Shown here: positions 1-5,658 of the stretch, piece by piece | How positions within the stretch are numbered: the first letter of the stretch is position 1 | Layout: each line of letters begins with the position of its first letter | Assembly (NCBI GenBank): GCA_039798685.1 | Contig: JBDKFM010000040.1 | Location: forward strand, 1-14,638 | Direction: 5' to 3' | Origin: JACPGQ01 sp039798685 | Lineage (GTDB): Bacteria; Patescibacteriota; Microgenomatia; Levybacterales; UBA12049 | Length of the DNA: 14,638 nt | Position numbers and translations under genes: made by a program | The notes under the pieces: generated by a model | What the model saw: the letters and a program-made list of their open reading frames with translations, nothing else | The model's database searches: none | Told to the model about the DNA's origin: nothing

Positions 1-1
1 G

Positions 2-817
2 GCGATGGCAGCAATCCTGATAATGACAGTTACATTTTTTATTATTTCAGTTGTCGCAACTGTGACGATAGGACTTAATCAGGCGATCGGGTACTTTGAG
101 TCAAAACCTCAGGTCACAGCATTTTTTAAGAATGATGCAAAACAGGCAGATATTGATGTGCTCAAAGCGGACATGGAGCAGAGTGAGAAAGTGGCAGATG
201 TCAAATTCGTTTCGAAAGAAGAGGCGCTAAAGATTTATAGACAACAGAATAAAAACGATCCATTGCTTTTAGATCTAGTGACCGCAGATATTTTGCCAGC
301 ATCACTTGAGATCTCAGCAAATAAAATTGAAGATCTGACACCGATCTCGAAATCGGTTGAAGGATCGCCTATCGTGTCGGAGGTTGTTTACCAAAAGGAT
401 GTCGTAAAAACTCTTACTTCTCTTTCAGCCGGTGTGAGGAAGATTGGTGTGACACTTGTAGCTGTTTTCATATTGGCATCTGTACTGTTTGTATCAGTAA
501 TAATTGCGTTCAAGGTTTCGCAGAAAAAAGAAGAGATAGAGATCATGAAACTCCTCTCTGCAACAAACTGGTATATCAGATGGCCTTTTTTACTTGAAGG
601 AATTATTTACGGAATTGTAGGAGCATTTTTTGGATGGTTGGTTTCCTCGGCAGTGTTGATATATGCAACGCCATATCTGGAATCTTTCTTAGGACCTATT
701 CCATTACTTCCTGTACCTTTTCTTTTTTTGATTGGCCTGCTTGGCGTTGAGGTCATTGTCGCAATTGTTCTCGGATCATTATCATCGTTCCTCGCAGTGC
801 TTCGATATCTTAAATAG
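2..817 (+). CDS. ftsX: Cell division protein FtsX (5' end cut by window edge)
   Basis: This is the membrane subunit of the FtsEX ABC-type complex, which in well-studied bacteria couples division-site ATPase activity to peptidoglycan hydrolases. Counting from the first ATG visible, a transmembrane helix lies at residues ~3-25, an extracytoplasmic domain at ~26-145, and three more helices at ~148-170, ~195-222 and ~238-266. The FtsX-family signature is clear: a Lys/Glu-rich stretch (KKEEIEIMKLLSATNWYIR, ~174-192) followed by PFLLEG and a Gly-rich helix. The frame stays open to the window edge, and family members usually have ~20-30 cytoplasmic residues before the first helix, so the true start and probably ftsE lie upstream. 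It ends in TAG inside a short palindrome. Identification is confident; the missing N-terminus is inferred from family length. Confidence 0.93.
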   Translation, partial: AMAAILIMTVTFFIISVVATVTIGLNQAIGYFESKPQVTAFFKNDAKQADIDVLKADMEQSEKVADVKFVSKEEALKIYRQQNKNDPLLLDLVTADILPASLEISANKIEDLTPISKSVEGSPIVSEVVYQKDVVKTLTSLSAGVRKIGVTLVAVFILASVLFVSVIIAFKVSQKKEEIEIMKLLSATNWYIRWPFLLEGIIYGIVGAFFGWLVSSAVLIYATPYLESFLGPIPLLPVPFLFLIGLLGVEVIVAIVLGSLSSFLAVLRYLK

Positions 818-828
818 TAGATCTACTA
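815..828. repeat. 14-bp perfect palindrome over the ftsX stop codon
   Basis: TAGTAGATCTACTA is its own reverse complement and overlaps the ftsX TAG stop. As RNA it could form at most a five-base-pair stem with a tetraloop, and no T-run follows, so it is not a convincing terminator. It could be a protein-binding dyad or chance. Confidence 0.3.
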
Positions 829-860
829 CTTGCATTAGTCAGTATTTAGGCATACGCTAA

Positions 861-952
861 GTGCAGATACGCAGAAGATATTTTTTGTTATCTCAGTTTT
901 TGTTTATCTTTTTTTCTTCGGCAATGTCAGTGAGTCCATTGCAGCTGGCGTT
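861..952 (+). other. Signal-peptide-coding region of the lamin-tail protein, split between two frames
   Basis: The frame of the downstream lamin-tail gene is open back to the stop at 836-838 and encodes a long hydrophobic stretch ending NVSESIAAGVVINEFF, a plausible signal peptidase site (IAA|G). No ATG, GTG or TTG occurs in that frame between the stop and GTG-953. In the adjacent frame a GTG at 861 encodes MQIRRRYFLLSQFLFIFF, a textbook positively charged n-region and hydrophobic core, which would run into the lamin-tail frame if the T7 run at 909-915 had one more T. No strong Shine-Dalgarno precedes 861. Possible readings are a homopolymer sequencing or assembly error, a real frameshift, slippage on the T-run, or an unusual start codon. 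The export signal itself looks real; how it is read is unresolved. Confidence 0.5.
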
Positions 953-1789
953 GTGATAAATGAGTTCTTTATCGGTTCAACAAGCTCACAGTGGATTGAA
1001 CTCTATAATTCTTCAGATTCTATAGTGGATATTGGGAACTGGATCCTTGATGATGAAGGTGGATCTCAAAATTTTGTCATCCCCGAAGGAACACAGCTTC
1101 AAGGAAAAAGTTATCAGGTGTTTGAGAGCGGTTTATTTAACCTGAATAAATCCTCAGCTGACATAGTTCGACTGATAAATAACGGGAATATAGAGGATAG
1201 TTATGGCTATACAACCGGTCCTCCGGTTGGTGCAAGTGTAGGGAGAGAGGGGGATGGAGGAGGAGTTTGGGTGATATTTCAGAATCCAACAAGGAATAGT
1301 TCGAATAATGGTTCACAACCTTTGATAGTGCTGACACCAACTGTTCCTGAGCCTACACCTGTTCCTTCATTAATTCACTCCCCTACATCAATAAGAACCC
1401 CAACTCCTCTGAAGACTCCAACCCCTACGAAAATTCCAACACCCACAAAGATTTCATCGCCCACGAAGGTAGCTTCGACGCCGACAAAAACTCCATCGCC
1501 TACTCAACGGAAAATTCCTGCAAAATCTGTAACCATCACGATAATTTCGGAACGGGATATCACGGCACTTCCCAATGTGACTAAAATGTATCCGACTGCG
1601 GTTCTCCATATAAATAATGTAAGCGTATCGCCAACTGGAAAAACTCAGAAAACAGCAGTACTTGGTAAGCATGCAGAAAAGCAGGGAAACTCAGCTATGA
1701 TACTTTACGGTTTCATCGGCGCAGGGATGCTGAGCAGTTCAGTTATTTATTTTTTTAAAAAAAGAAACAAGCACGATGATGCTGTATAA
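953..1789 (+). CDS. Lamin-tail-domain (LTD) surface protein with Pro/Thr stalk and C-terminal membrane anchor
   Basis: Counting from GTG-953, an LTD immunoglobulin-like fold occupies residues ~1-115: INEFF at the start, WIELYN at ~14-19, NWILDD at ~29-34, and a run typical of the last strands (SVGREGDGGGVWV, ~95-107). A Pro/Thr/Lys-rich linker follows at ~129-190 with repeated TPTP and PTK units. A further ~55 residues lead to a C-terminal transmembrane helix at ~247-268 and a basic KKRNK stop-transfer tail. The expected topology is an extracellular LTD held off the membrane by an extended, possibly glycosylated stalk. Domains of this type occur on exported bacterial proteins, but the exact role is unknown. 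GTG-953 is only the first usable in-frame start: it removes the apparent signal peptide, so the real protein probably begins near 861. No enzymatic motif is visible. Confidence 0.72.
   Translation: MINEFFIGSTSSQWIELYNSSDSIVDIGNWILDDEGGSQNFVIPEGTQLQGKSYQVFESGLFNLNKSSADIVRLINNGNIEDSYGYTTGPPVGASVGREGDGGGVWVIFQNPTRNSSNNGSQPLIVLTPTVPEPTPVPSLIHSPTSIRTPTPLKTPTPTKIPTPTKISSPTKVASTPTKTPSPTQRKIPAKSVTITIISERDITALPNVTKMYPTAVLHINNVSVSPTGKTQKTAVLGKHAEKQGNSAMILYGFIGAGMLSSSVIYFFKKRNKHDDAV
1394..1510 (+). repeat. Degenerate Pro/Thr repeat tract inside the LTD protein
   Basis: The DNA encodes consecutive short units of the type (K/I)(T/I/S)PTPTK over about 39 residues. The nucleotide units are degenerate, mixing CCA, CCT, CCC, CCG with ACT, ACC, ACA, ACG, so the repeat is kept at protein level rather than being a recent DNA tandem duplication. 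It is best read as an extended cell-wall-spanning or glycosylatable linker. Confidence 0.65.
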
Positions 1790-1794
1790 TACTA

Positions 1795-1824
1795 TTCAAC
1801 CTTATGTAGAATTAAGGCTAAAAT
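1795..1824 (+). promoter_or_regulatory. Possible promoter of tsaE (weak -35)
   Basis: TAAAAT at 1819-1824 lies twelve bases before the tsaE ATG and resembles a sigma-70 -10 box. The best -35 candidate is TTCAAC at 1795-1800 with an 18-base spacer, a poor match to TTGACA. If used, transcription would begin at about the start codon, giving a leaderless message, which fits the absence of a Shine-Dalgarno in front of tsaE. A perfect TATAAT at 1785-1790 overlaps the preceding stop codon but has no -35 partner. Confidence 0.25.
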
Positions 1825-1830
1825 ATTATT

Positions 1831-2277
1831 ATGAGCAAGATAATTACTCAATCAGCTGAAGAGACAAAACAGGTAGCGTCCGAACTGCTTTCAAGGTTAA
1901 ATGGAACAAACATACTTTTGTTGTATGGTGACCTTGGGAGTGGAAAAACTACTTTTTCTCAGGGAATCGGTGAAGCGCTAGGTATCTCACAACGCATGGT
2001 ATCTCCGACTTTCCTTCTTGTAAGAAAATATGATCTTCAGCCTAATGGTAAAGAAAATATGTCATTTCATTCGCTTTATCATATAGACCTGTATCGTGTT
2101 GGGGGAGACGCTCAGTTGGATGAGCTGGGGATTTTTGACTTTATACAGAATCCCAGTAATCTTGTTGTGATCGAGTGGGCAGAAAGGATGGGCACGAGGA
2201 TTCCGTTAAAAAGAATCGATGTAAAATTTGAAACTCTTGAAGGTGAGCAGAGAGAAATTTCCATTTCCGAATTATGA
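1831..2277 (+). CDS. tsaE: TsaE, ATPase of tRNA t6A37 biosynthesis
   Basis: TsaE is a small P-loop ATPase that works with TsaB and TsaD to attach threonylcarbamoyl to A37 of ANN-decoding tRNAs. All family hallmarks are visible: the Walker A loop GDLGSGKTT at residues 33-41, SPTF at 58-61 (switch-like segment), HIDLYR at 84-89, and VVIEWAER at 112-119 with the conserved Glu-Trp pair. The 148-residue length is normal. The ATG is chosen because it is the first in frame after the LTD stop and puts the Walker A loop at the usual distance from the N-terminus; no Shine-Dalgarno is seen. Its TGA overlaps the next ATG (ATGA), so it is translationally coupled to tsaC. Confidence 0.95.
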   Translation: MSKIITQSAEETKQVASELLSRLNGTNILLLYGDLGSGKTTFSQGIGEALGISQRMVSPTFLLVRKYDLQPNGKENMSFHSLYHIDLYRVGGDAQLDELGIFDFIQNPSNLVVIEWAERMGTRIPLKRIDVKFETLEGEQREISISEL

Positions 2278-2864
2278 TAGCACAAGACATTGAGAAGGCA
2301 GTTAAGGTTCTTGAAGAAGGTGGAATAGTTATTTTTCCGACAGATACTGCCTTTGGAATTGGGTGTAATATGGAAAATGAAGAGGCAGTTTCCCGGTTAT
2401 TCCGGATACGAAGACGGTCACTTTCACATGCAACTCCTGTGCTGGTCGATACAGTGACAATGGCTCAAAGATATGTTAAGCAGATTTCGCAACGGGTTGT
2501 TGACGCACTTATTGAACCATATTGGCCAGGTGCACTAACAATAGTGTTGCCTTGTCTTGTAGAGAAAGTCCCGGAACCTGTTCGTGGTGGAGGTTCGACG
2601 TTGGGAGTCCGTATTCCGAATCATCCAATTCCCAGGGCAATTATGCAGAGACTGGGAAAGCCGATTCTCGGACCGTCTGCAAATTTTCATGGAGAGAAAA
2701 CTCCATATCTATTTGAGAGTCTTGATAAGGAGTTGGTGCGCGTAGTCGATTTTGTCGTGAAGGGTGAATGCGCGACAAAATTGGCGTCAACTGTCATTGA
2801 TTGCTCTCAAGAGCCGTGGAAAATTTTGCGCCAAGGAGCGGTAAATGTAGCAAGCATACTTTAG
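2274..2864 (+). CDS. tsaC: Threonylcarbamoyl-AMP synthase (TsaC/Sua5/YrdC family)
   Basis: This enzyme makes L-threonylcarbamoyl-adenylate from threonine, bicarbonate and ATP, the first step of t6A37 formation. The YrdC fold is recognised from FPTDTAFGIG at residues 21-30, a basic segment IRRRSLSHATPVLV at ~45-58 where the family normally has KxR...PL, YWPGALTIVLP at 83-93, GVRIPNHP at 111-118, GPSAN at 133-137 and STVID at 172-176. At 196 residues it is the short TsaC form; the C-terminal Sua5 domain is absent. It overlaps tsaE by four bases (ATGA) and ends 69 bases before tsaB, so three genes of one pathway sit together. The segment after the basic patch differs slightly from consensus but contains no obviously inactivating change. 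Confidence 0.94.
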   Translation: MIAQDIEKAVKVLEEGGIVIFPTDTAFGIGCNMENEEAVSRLFRIRRRSLSHATPVLVDTVTMAQRYVKQISQRVVDALIEPYWPGALTIVLPCLVEKVPEPVRGGGSTLGVRIPNHPIPRAIMQRLGKPILGPSANFHGEKTPYLFESLDKELVRVVDFVVKGECATKLASTVIDCSQEPWKILRQGAVNVASIL

Positions 2865-2867
2865 AGT

Positions 2868-2877
2868 TCTGATCAGA
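2868..2877. repeat. 10-bp palindrome downstream of tsaC
   Basis: TCTGATCAGA is a perfect palindrome just after the tsaC stop. It is too short and lacks a T-run, so it is not a supported terminator. It is recorded because a GATC-centred palindrome also sits at the ftsX stop. Confidence 0.2.
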
Positions 2878-2897
2878 GCCAAATAGGAGCACGTGCA

Positions 2898-2926
2898 TTT
2901 ACTTCTTTTCATTCTGTTACTAAAAT
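2898..2926 (+). promoter_or_regulatory. Predicted sigma-70-type promoter of tsaB, likely giving a leaderless mRNA
   Basis: TTTACT (2898-2903) and TAAAAT (2921-2926) are separated by exactly 17 bases, four and five matches to the TTGACA and TATAAT consensus. The expected initiation point, about seven bases after the -10 box, falls at 2933-2934, on the ATG of tsaB. No Shine-Dalgarno is present, so the transcript would be leaderless. The elements are seen directly; promoter activity is inferred. Confidence 0.45.
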
Positions 2927-2933
2927 ACGATCT

Positions 2934-3248
2934 ATGATAAGTCTGATAATCGATACATCAAACAGTTTAGAGATTATTGTTTCTTTGGAGAGAGACGGGA
3001 AAAAAGATGAGATGCATAAGCGCATAAGTCGTGAGCAACCGCAGGAGGTACTCGTGCTCCTCGATGCTCTTCTTAAAAAAAATAATCTTGCACTTTCTGA
3101 TATCTCAGAGATCATTGTGCGCAAAGGACCAGGATCATACACAGGTCTTCGTGTGGGAGCTTCTGTTGCGAACACTCTTGCATACCTTCTGAATATCCCC
3201 ATTAACCGAATGCCTGTTGGCAAGAGGGTAACACCTGTGTATAGTTAA
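2934..3248 (+). CDS. tsaB: Minimal TsaB, t6A37 complex dimerisation subunit (about half usual length)
   Basis: TsaB is the non-catalytic ASKHA-fold partner that dimerises with TsaD in the bacterial t6A synthase. Residues 1-20 (LIIDTSN and following) are the first beta-hairpin of the fold; an amphipathic helix covers ~37-50; GPGSYTGLRVGAS at 65-77 is the TsaB/TsaD family signature and part of the dimer interface. Known full-length TsaB proteins are ~220-230 residues; this one stops at 104. Its last residues (RVTPVYS, 98-104) resemble the PxYLR-type tail that normally ends the full-length protein, which suggests that the second ASKHA lobe was deleted rather than the gene being cut by a late stop. 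The frame is clean and the gene has its own promoter-like sequence, so it is probably functional. tsaD is not in the window. Confidence 0.82.
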   Translation: MISLIIDTSNSLEIIVSLERDGKKDEMHKRISREQPQEVLVLLDALLKKNNLALSDISEIIVRKGPGSYTGLRVGASVANTLAYLLNIPINRMPVGKRVTPVYS

Positions 3249-3263
3249 TATACAAAATATAAA

Positions 3264-3303
3264 TTCTAAATCACTGAAGCTGACTCAGAAGAGTGATTAA
3301 GAG
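3264..3303 (+). repeat. Imperfect inverted repeat between tsaB and the CAP gene
   Basis: Positions 3264-3275 can pair with 3292-3303: a twelve-pair stem with one A-A mismatch and one G-T wobble, centred on AATCACT/AGTGATT, with a 16-base loop. The stem is AT-rich and no clean T-run follows, so it is at best a weak terminator or an mRNA-end stabilising hairpin. It is the only substantial hairpin candidate I saw between genes. Confidence 0.3.
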
Positions 3304-3316
3304 TTTGTGAGACTAC

Positions 3317-4210
3317 ATGATGAGAGACTTCCTGCACCATCTCTTTTTGCCACGTGAATCAAATAACCATCGAGCAAGAATTCTTCATCACTCCGGACTA
3401 CTTCTACTTATCGCAGTTTTTTTTGTTCTCGAAATTTCTTTTTCATTCATACATTCTCAGAGGGAGGATATTCTCGGAATTAGGACTGAGATTACAGCCC
3501 AAGAACTTTTGACACTTACAAATAAAAAGCGGGCAGAAAACGGATTAGCTCCAGTGCAGTTAAATGATACACTTTCAAATGCTGCGTCTCAGAAGGCGTC
3601 TGATATGTTTTCAAAAAATTATTGGGCGCATAATAGTCCTGAAGGAACAACTCCGTGGGTATTCATAAAATCTGCAGGATATGATTATCTCTATGCAGGG
3701 GAGAATCTTGCTCGTGGTTTTACAACATCTTCCGATGTTATTGATGCATGGATGGATAGTCCTGGTCACAGGGAGAACATGCTCTCTCCAAATTATCGTG
3801 AGATAGGCTTTGCTGTGGTACCCGGTTCATTGACTGGGGACGAAACTGTTTTGGTGGTTGAGATGTTCGGGCAAAAAAGAGAAGGAGCAGTTGAGATTGC
3901 ACAAGCAGAACAGGCTCTACCAGGAGATCAGACAGTTGTTTCTGAAGCATTTCCAGATCAGCAGGAAATACGAAACACAGAGTCAACAGTTGCATCATTT
4001 AAAACGCAGCCTATCATAGATGTGAAGCAGGCGACAAAAGGAATTTCTATGACTATTATTCTCGTATTATTTTCCGCAATAGTGTTAGATCTTTTGATTA
4101 TAAAGAGGAAAAAAATTGTTCGTGTAGTTGCGCACAATATTGACTCAATGATTTTTCTATTAGTTGTGATTTTGATAATCTTAATTATCGGAAATGGAGT
4201 AATTATCTGA
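3317..4210 (+). CDS. Membrane-anchored CAP/SCP-domain protein with three predicted helices
   Basis: A short basic cytoplasmic N-terminus is followed by a transmembrane helix at residues ~26-46. The CAP (SCP/PR-1) domain spans ~58-186: it opens with a helix of the EL..TN..RAENGL type, then YWAHNSPEG (His105), AGENLA (Glu129) and SPGHRENMLSPNYREIGFAV (His151, Glu153), which supply the conserved His/Glu cavity. A ~55-residue polar linker leads to two C-terminal helices at ~244-262 and ~276-296 separated by a basic loop. The CAP domain should face outside. Bacterial CAP proteins are widespread but mostly without a defined reaction, so no catalytic claim is made. ATG-3317 and ATG-3320 are both possible starts. 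The stop overlaps the next gene (TGATG). Confidence 0.85.
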   Translation: MMRDFLHHLFLPRESNNHRARILHHSGLLLLIAVFFVLEISFSFIHSQREDILGIRTEITAQELLTLTNKKRAENGLAPVQLNDTLSNAASQKASDMFSKNYWAHNSPEGTTPWVFIKSAGYDYLYAGENLARGFTTSSDVIDAWMDSPGHRENMLSPNYREIGFAVVPGSLTGDETVLVVEMFGQKREGAVEIAQAEQALPGDQTVVSEAFPDQQEIRNTESTVASFKTQPIIDVKQATKGISMTIILVLFSAIVLDLLIIKRKKIVRVVAHNIDSMIFLLVVILIILIIGNGVII

Positions 4211-4476
4211 TGCACCACACGACGAAAAAGCACATTGTTTATTACGCTGGATTATCTATCGTCTTGTTGTTAGGTCTTTTTTTGATACGTCAATCTCTTC
4301 ATGACCTGAATCTTGTTATGGCGATCACGCTATTTTTATCTCTTTTTTATGTAGTCTGGGGGATATTGCATCATTTCATCCATCACGACATTCATGCAAA
4401 AGTTGTGATAGAATATGTCCTAATCGGAATTATGGGAATAAGCGCAGTATATTTCACGCTATTTCTTCTAAAATGA
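4210..4476 (+). CDS. Small His-rich three-helix membrane protein, function unknown
   Basis: This 88-residue protein is almost entirely membrane-embedded: helices at ~10-27, ~33-53 and ~65-87. A His cluster (HHFIHHDIH, residues 54-62) lies in the loop or at the membrane surface between helices two and three, and two more His plus Lys pairs sit at the N-terminus. I do not recognise a named family. Its ATG shares one base with the TGA of the CAP gene (TGATG), and the next gene begins two bases after its own stop, so it is co-translated with neighbours on both sides. The His arrangement could bind a metal or sit near phospholipid head groups, but no function can be assigned. The tight coupling argues that it is a real gene. 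Confidence 0.72.
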   Translation: MHHTTKKHIVYYAGLSIVLLLGLFLIRQSLHDLNLVMAITLFLSLFYVVWGILHHFIHHDIHAKVVIEYVLIGIMGISAVYFTLFLLK

Positions 4477-4477
4477 T

Positions 4478-5218
4478 ATGAAGGGAACGATATTAGCCGG
4501 AGGGCTTGCGACTCGATTACGTCCACTTACTGCTGTCACCAATAAACATCTTCTCCCTGTCTATAACAAGCCGATGATTTATTATGCGCTTGAAGCGATG
4601 AGTAGGGCTGGGATAAAACAGGTATTGTTAACATCTTCACCTGATCACAATGGTGATTTTGCGAATTTGTTAAAAACGGGAGACGAATTTGGTTTGCGGC
4701 TTTATTATGCGGTGCAACAAAACCCAACTGGAGGTATTGCCGACGGCATTTCTCTTGCAGAAGAATTTGCGGGTGGTGAGAAACTTCTAGTTCTCCTTGG
4801 TGATAATATCTTTAACTATAATCTTCGTGCGACTGTTGCAGATTTTGAGAAGAAGCAAAAAGGAGCGGTTGTTTTCGGTATTGAAATGGACACTGATTCA
4901 AAACAATACGGTGTTGTTGAGGTAAATGAGCATGGGAGGGTGCTCTCAATTGAGGAAAAGCCAGAAAAACCAAAGTCAAGGATAGCACAAACAGGAATAT
5001 ATATGTATGACAATCGGGTATTTGATTTCATACGAAAGCTAAAGCCGTCGGCGAGAGAGCAGTTGGAAGTAACTGATCTGAATAATTTTTATTTGCAAGA
5101 AGGATCCTTAGAGTGTAAAATTATTGATTGGTGGATTGATGCAGGAACATCATATGATGAGCTGCTCCGTGCCAATATGATGGTTGCGAAAAAAGTTAAA
5201 GAAGGAGAATTAAAATGA
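4478..5218 (+). CDS. rmlA: Sugar-1-phosphate thymidylyltransferase (RmlA-like)
   Basis: The predicted reaction is glucose-1-phosphate + dTTP to dTDP-glucose + PPi, the entry to dTDP-L-rhamnose. The nucleotidyltransferase signature LAGGLATRLRPLT is at residues 6-18, followed by NKHLLPVYNKPMIYY at 22-36, GDN at 108-110 (metal-binding Asp), EEKP at 159-162, QTGIYMYD at 171-178 and WWIDAGTSYDELLRAN at 218-233. All are typical of RmlA. At 246 residues it lacks roughly the last 40 of the ~290-residue Escherichia-type enzyme and resembles shorter RmlA-type proteins. The Gly-Leu-Ala inside the signature, instead of Gly-Ser-Gly, is a mild variation. Its stop overlaps the RmlC-like start, and the neighbouring rmlB and rmlD support dTDP-glucose as product; other nucleotide specificities cannot be excluded. 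Confidence 0.9.
   Translation: MKGTILAGGLATRLRPLTAVTNKHLLPVYNKPMIYYALEAMSRAGIKQVLLTSSPDHNGDFANLLKTGDEFGLRLYYAVQQNPTGGIADGISLAEEFAGGEKLLVLLGDNIFNYNLRATVADFEKKQKGAVVFGIEMDTDSKQYGVVEVNEHGRVLSIEEKPEKPKSRIAQTGIYMYDNRVFDFIRKLKPSAREQLEVTDLNNFYLQEGSLECKIIDWWIDAGTSYDELLRANMMVAKKVKEGELK
5201..5207 (+). promoter_or_regulatory. Strong Shine-Dalgarno of the RmlC-like gene
   Basis: GAAGGAG lies about seven bases before ATG-5215, inside the end of rmlA. It decides the start of the cupin gene and shows that this organism uses Shine-Dalgarno initiation inside operons, in contrast to the apparently leaderless tsaB and tsaE. Confidence 0.75.
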
Positions 5219-5658
5219 CGAAAGTTACTATTGAACCGGCAAAAAAAGTACAAACGTTTGACCATGCAAAAACAGAGAACGGTTGGTTGATGGAGATGTT
5301 TAAAGACAAGGAGACTCAGACGAAAACAGAGGTCTATATGTCTGTGGCATTTCCCGGAGCGTTTAAGGGATATCACCTTCATAGAGTACGAGCAGCAAGA
5401 TATGTGTGTCTTCGGGGGAGAATGAAGATTATTACATATGAGCAGGAGGGGGGAAAGTGGGTGAGAACAGAAAATATTCTTGATGCGGCGAATCCGCAGC
5501 GACTTTTTATACCAAAAGACGTCGCGACAGGGCTCGAAAATATCGGGGATGAGGAAGGGTGGCTTGTAAACTATCCTGATCCTTCCTACGATCCTGGTTT
5601 GAAGGACGAACAGGTGGAATACTCTCAGGAAGAACTTGAGAGTGGCGTGGTTAAATGA
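5215..5658 (+). CDS. RmlC-like cupin, presumed dTDP-4-dehydrorhamnose 3,5-epimerase family
   Basis: The protein is a single small cupin of 147 residues, shorter than classical RmlC (~180). The segment KGYHLHRVRAARYVCLRGRMKI (51-72, read in two parts: His54 region and RYVCLRG) aligns with the RmlC stretch that carries the catalytic His (RGxHxQ...K.V.V..G). His54 matches that base, but the position of the catalytic Lys appears to be Arg62. FIPKDVATGLENIGDEE at 98-114 matches the IPxGFAHGF region, with Thr-Gly replacing His-Gly. NYPDPSYDPG at 119-128 matches the conserved YDP-type segment that contributes the Tyr acid. Position between rmlA and rmlB makes 3,5-epimerisation of dTDP-4-keto-6-deoxyglucose the likely role, but the altered residues leave room for an isomerase or single-site epimerase. 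It overlaps rmlA by four bases and the Nudix gene by four. Confidence 0.7.
   Translation: MTKVTIEPAKKVQTFDHAKTENGWLMEMFKDKETQTKTEVYMSVAFPGAFKGYHLHRVRAARYVCLRGRMKIITYEQEGGKWVRTENILDAANPQRLFIPKDVATGLENIGDEEGWLVNYPDPSYDPGLKDEQVEYSQEELESGVVK

Noticed and set aside
1394..1510. Repeat tract considered as a CRISPR or DNA satellite
   Set aside because: The units are 6-18 bases, degenerate at the third codon position and in frame with the lamin-tail gene, so they are a protein-level Pro/Thr repeat.
1785..1790. Perfect TATAAT overlapping the lamin-tail stop codon as a promoter
   Set aside because: No -35-like sequence lies 16-18 bases upstream (the region is A-rich) and there is no extended -10 TGN, so it was not listed separately.
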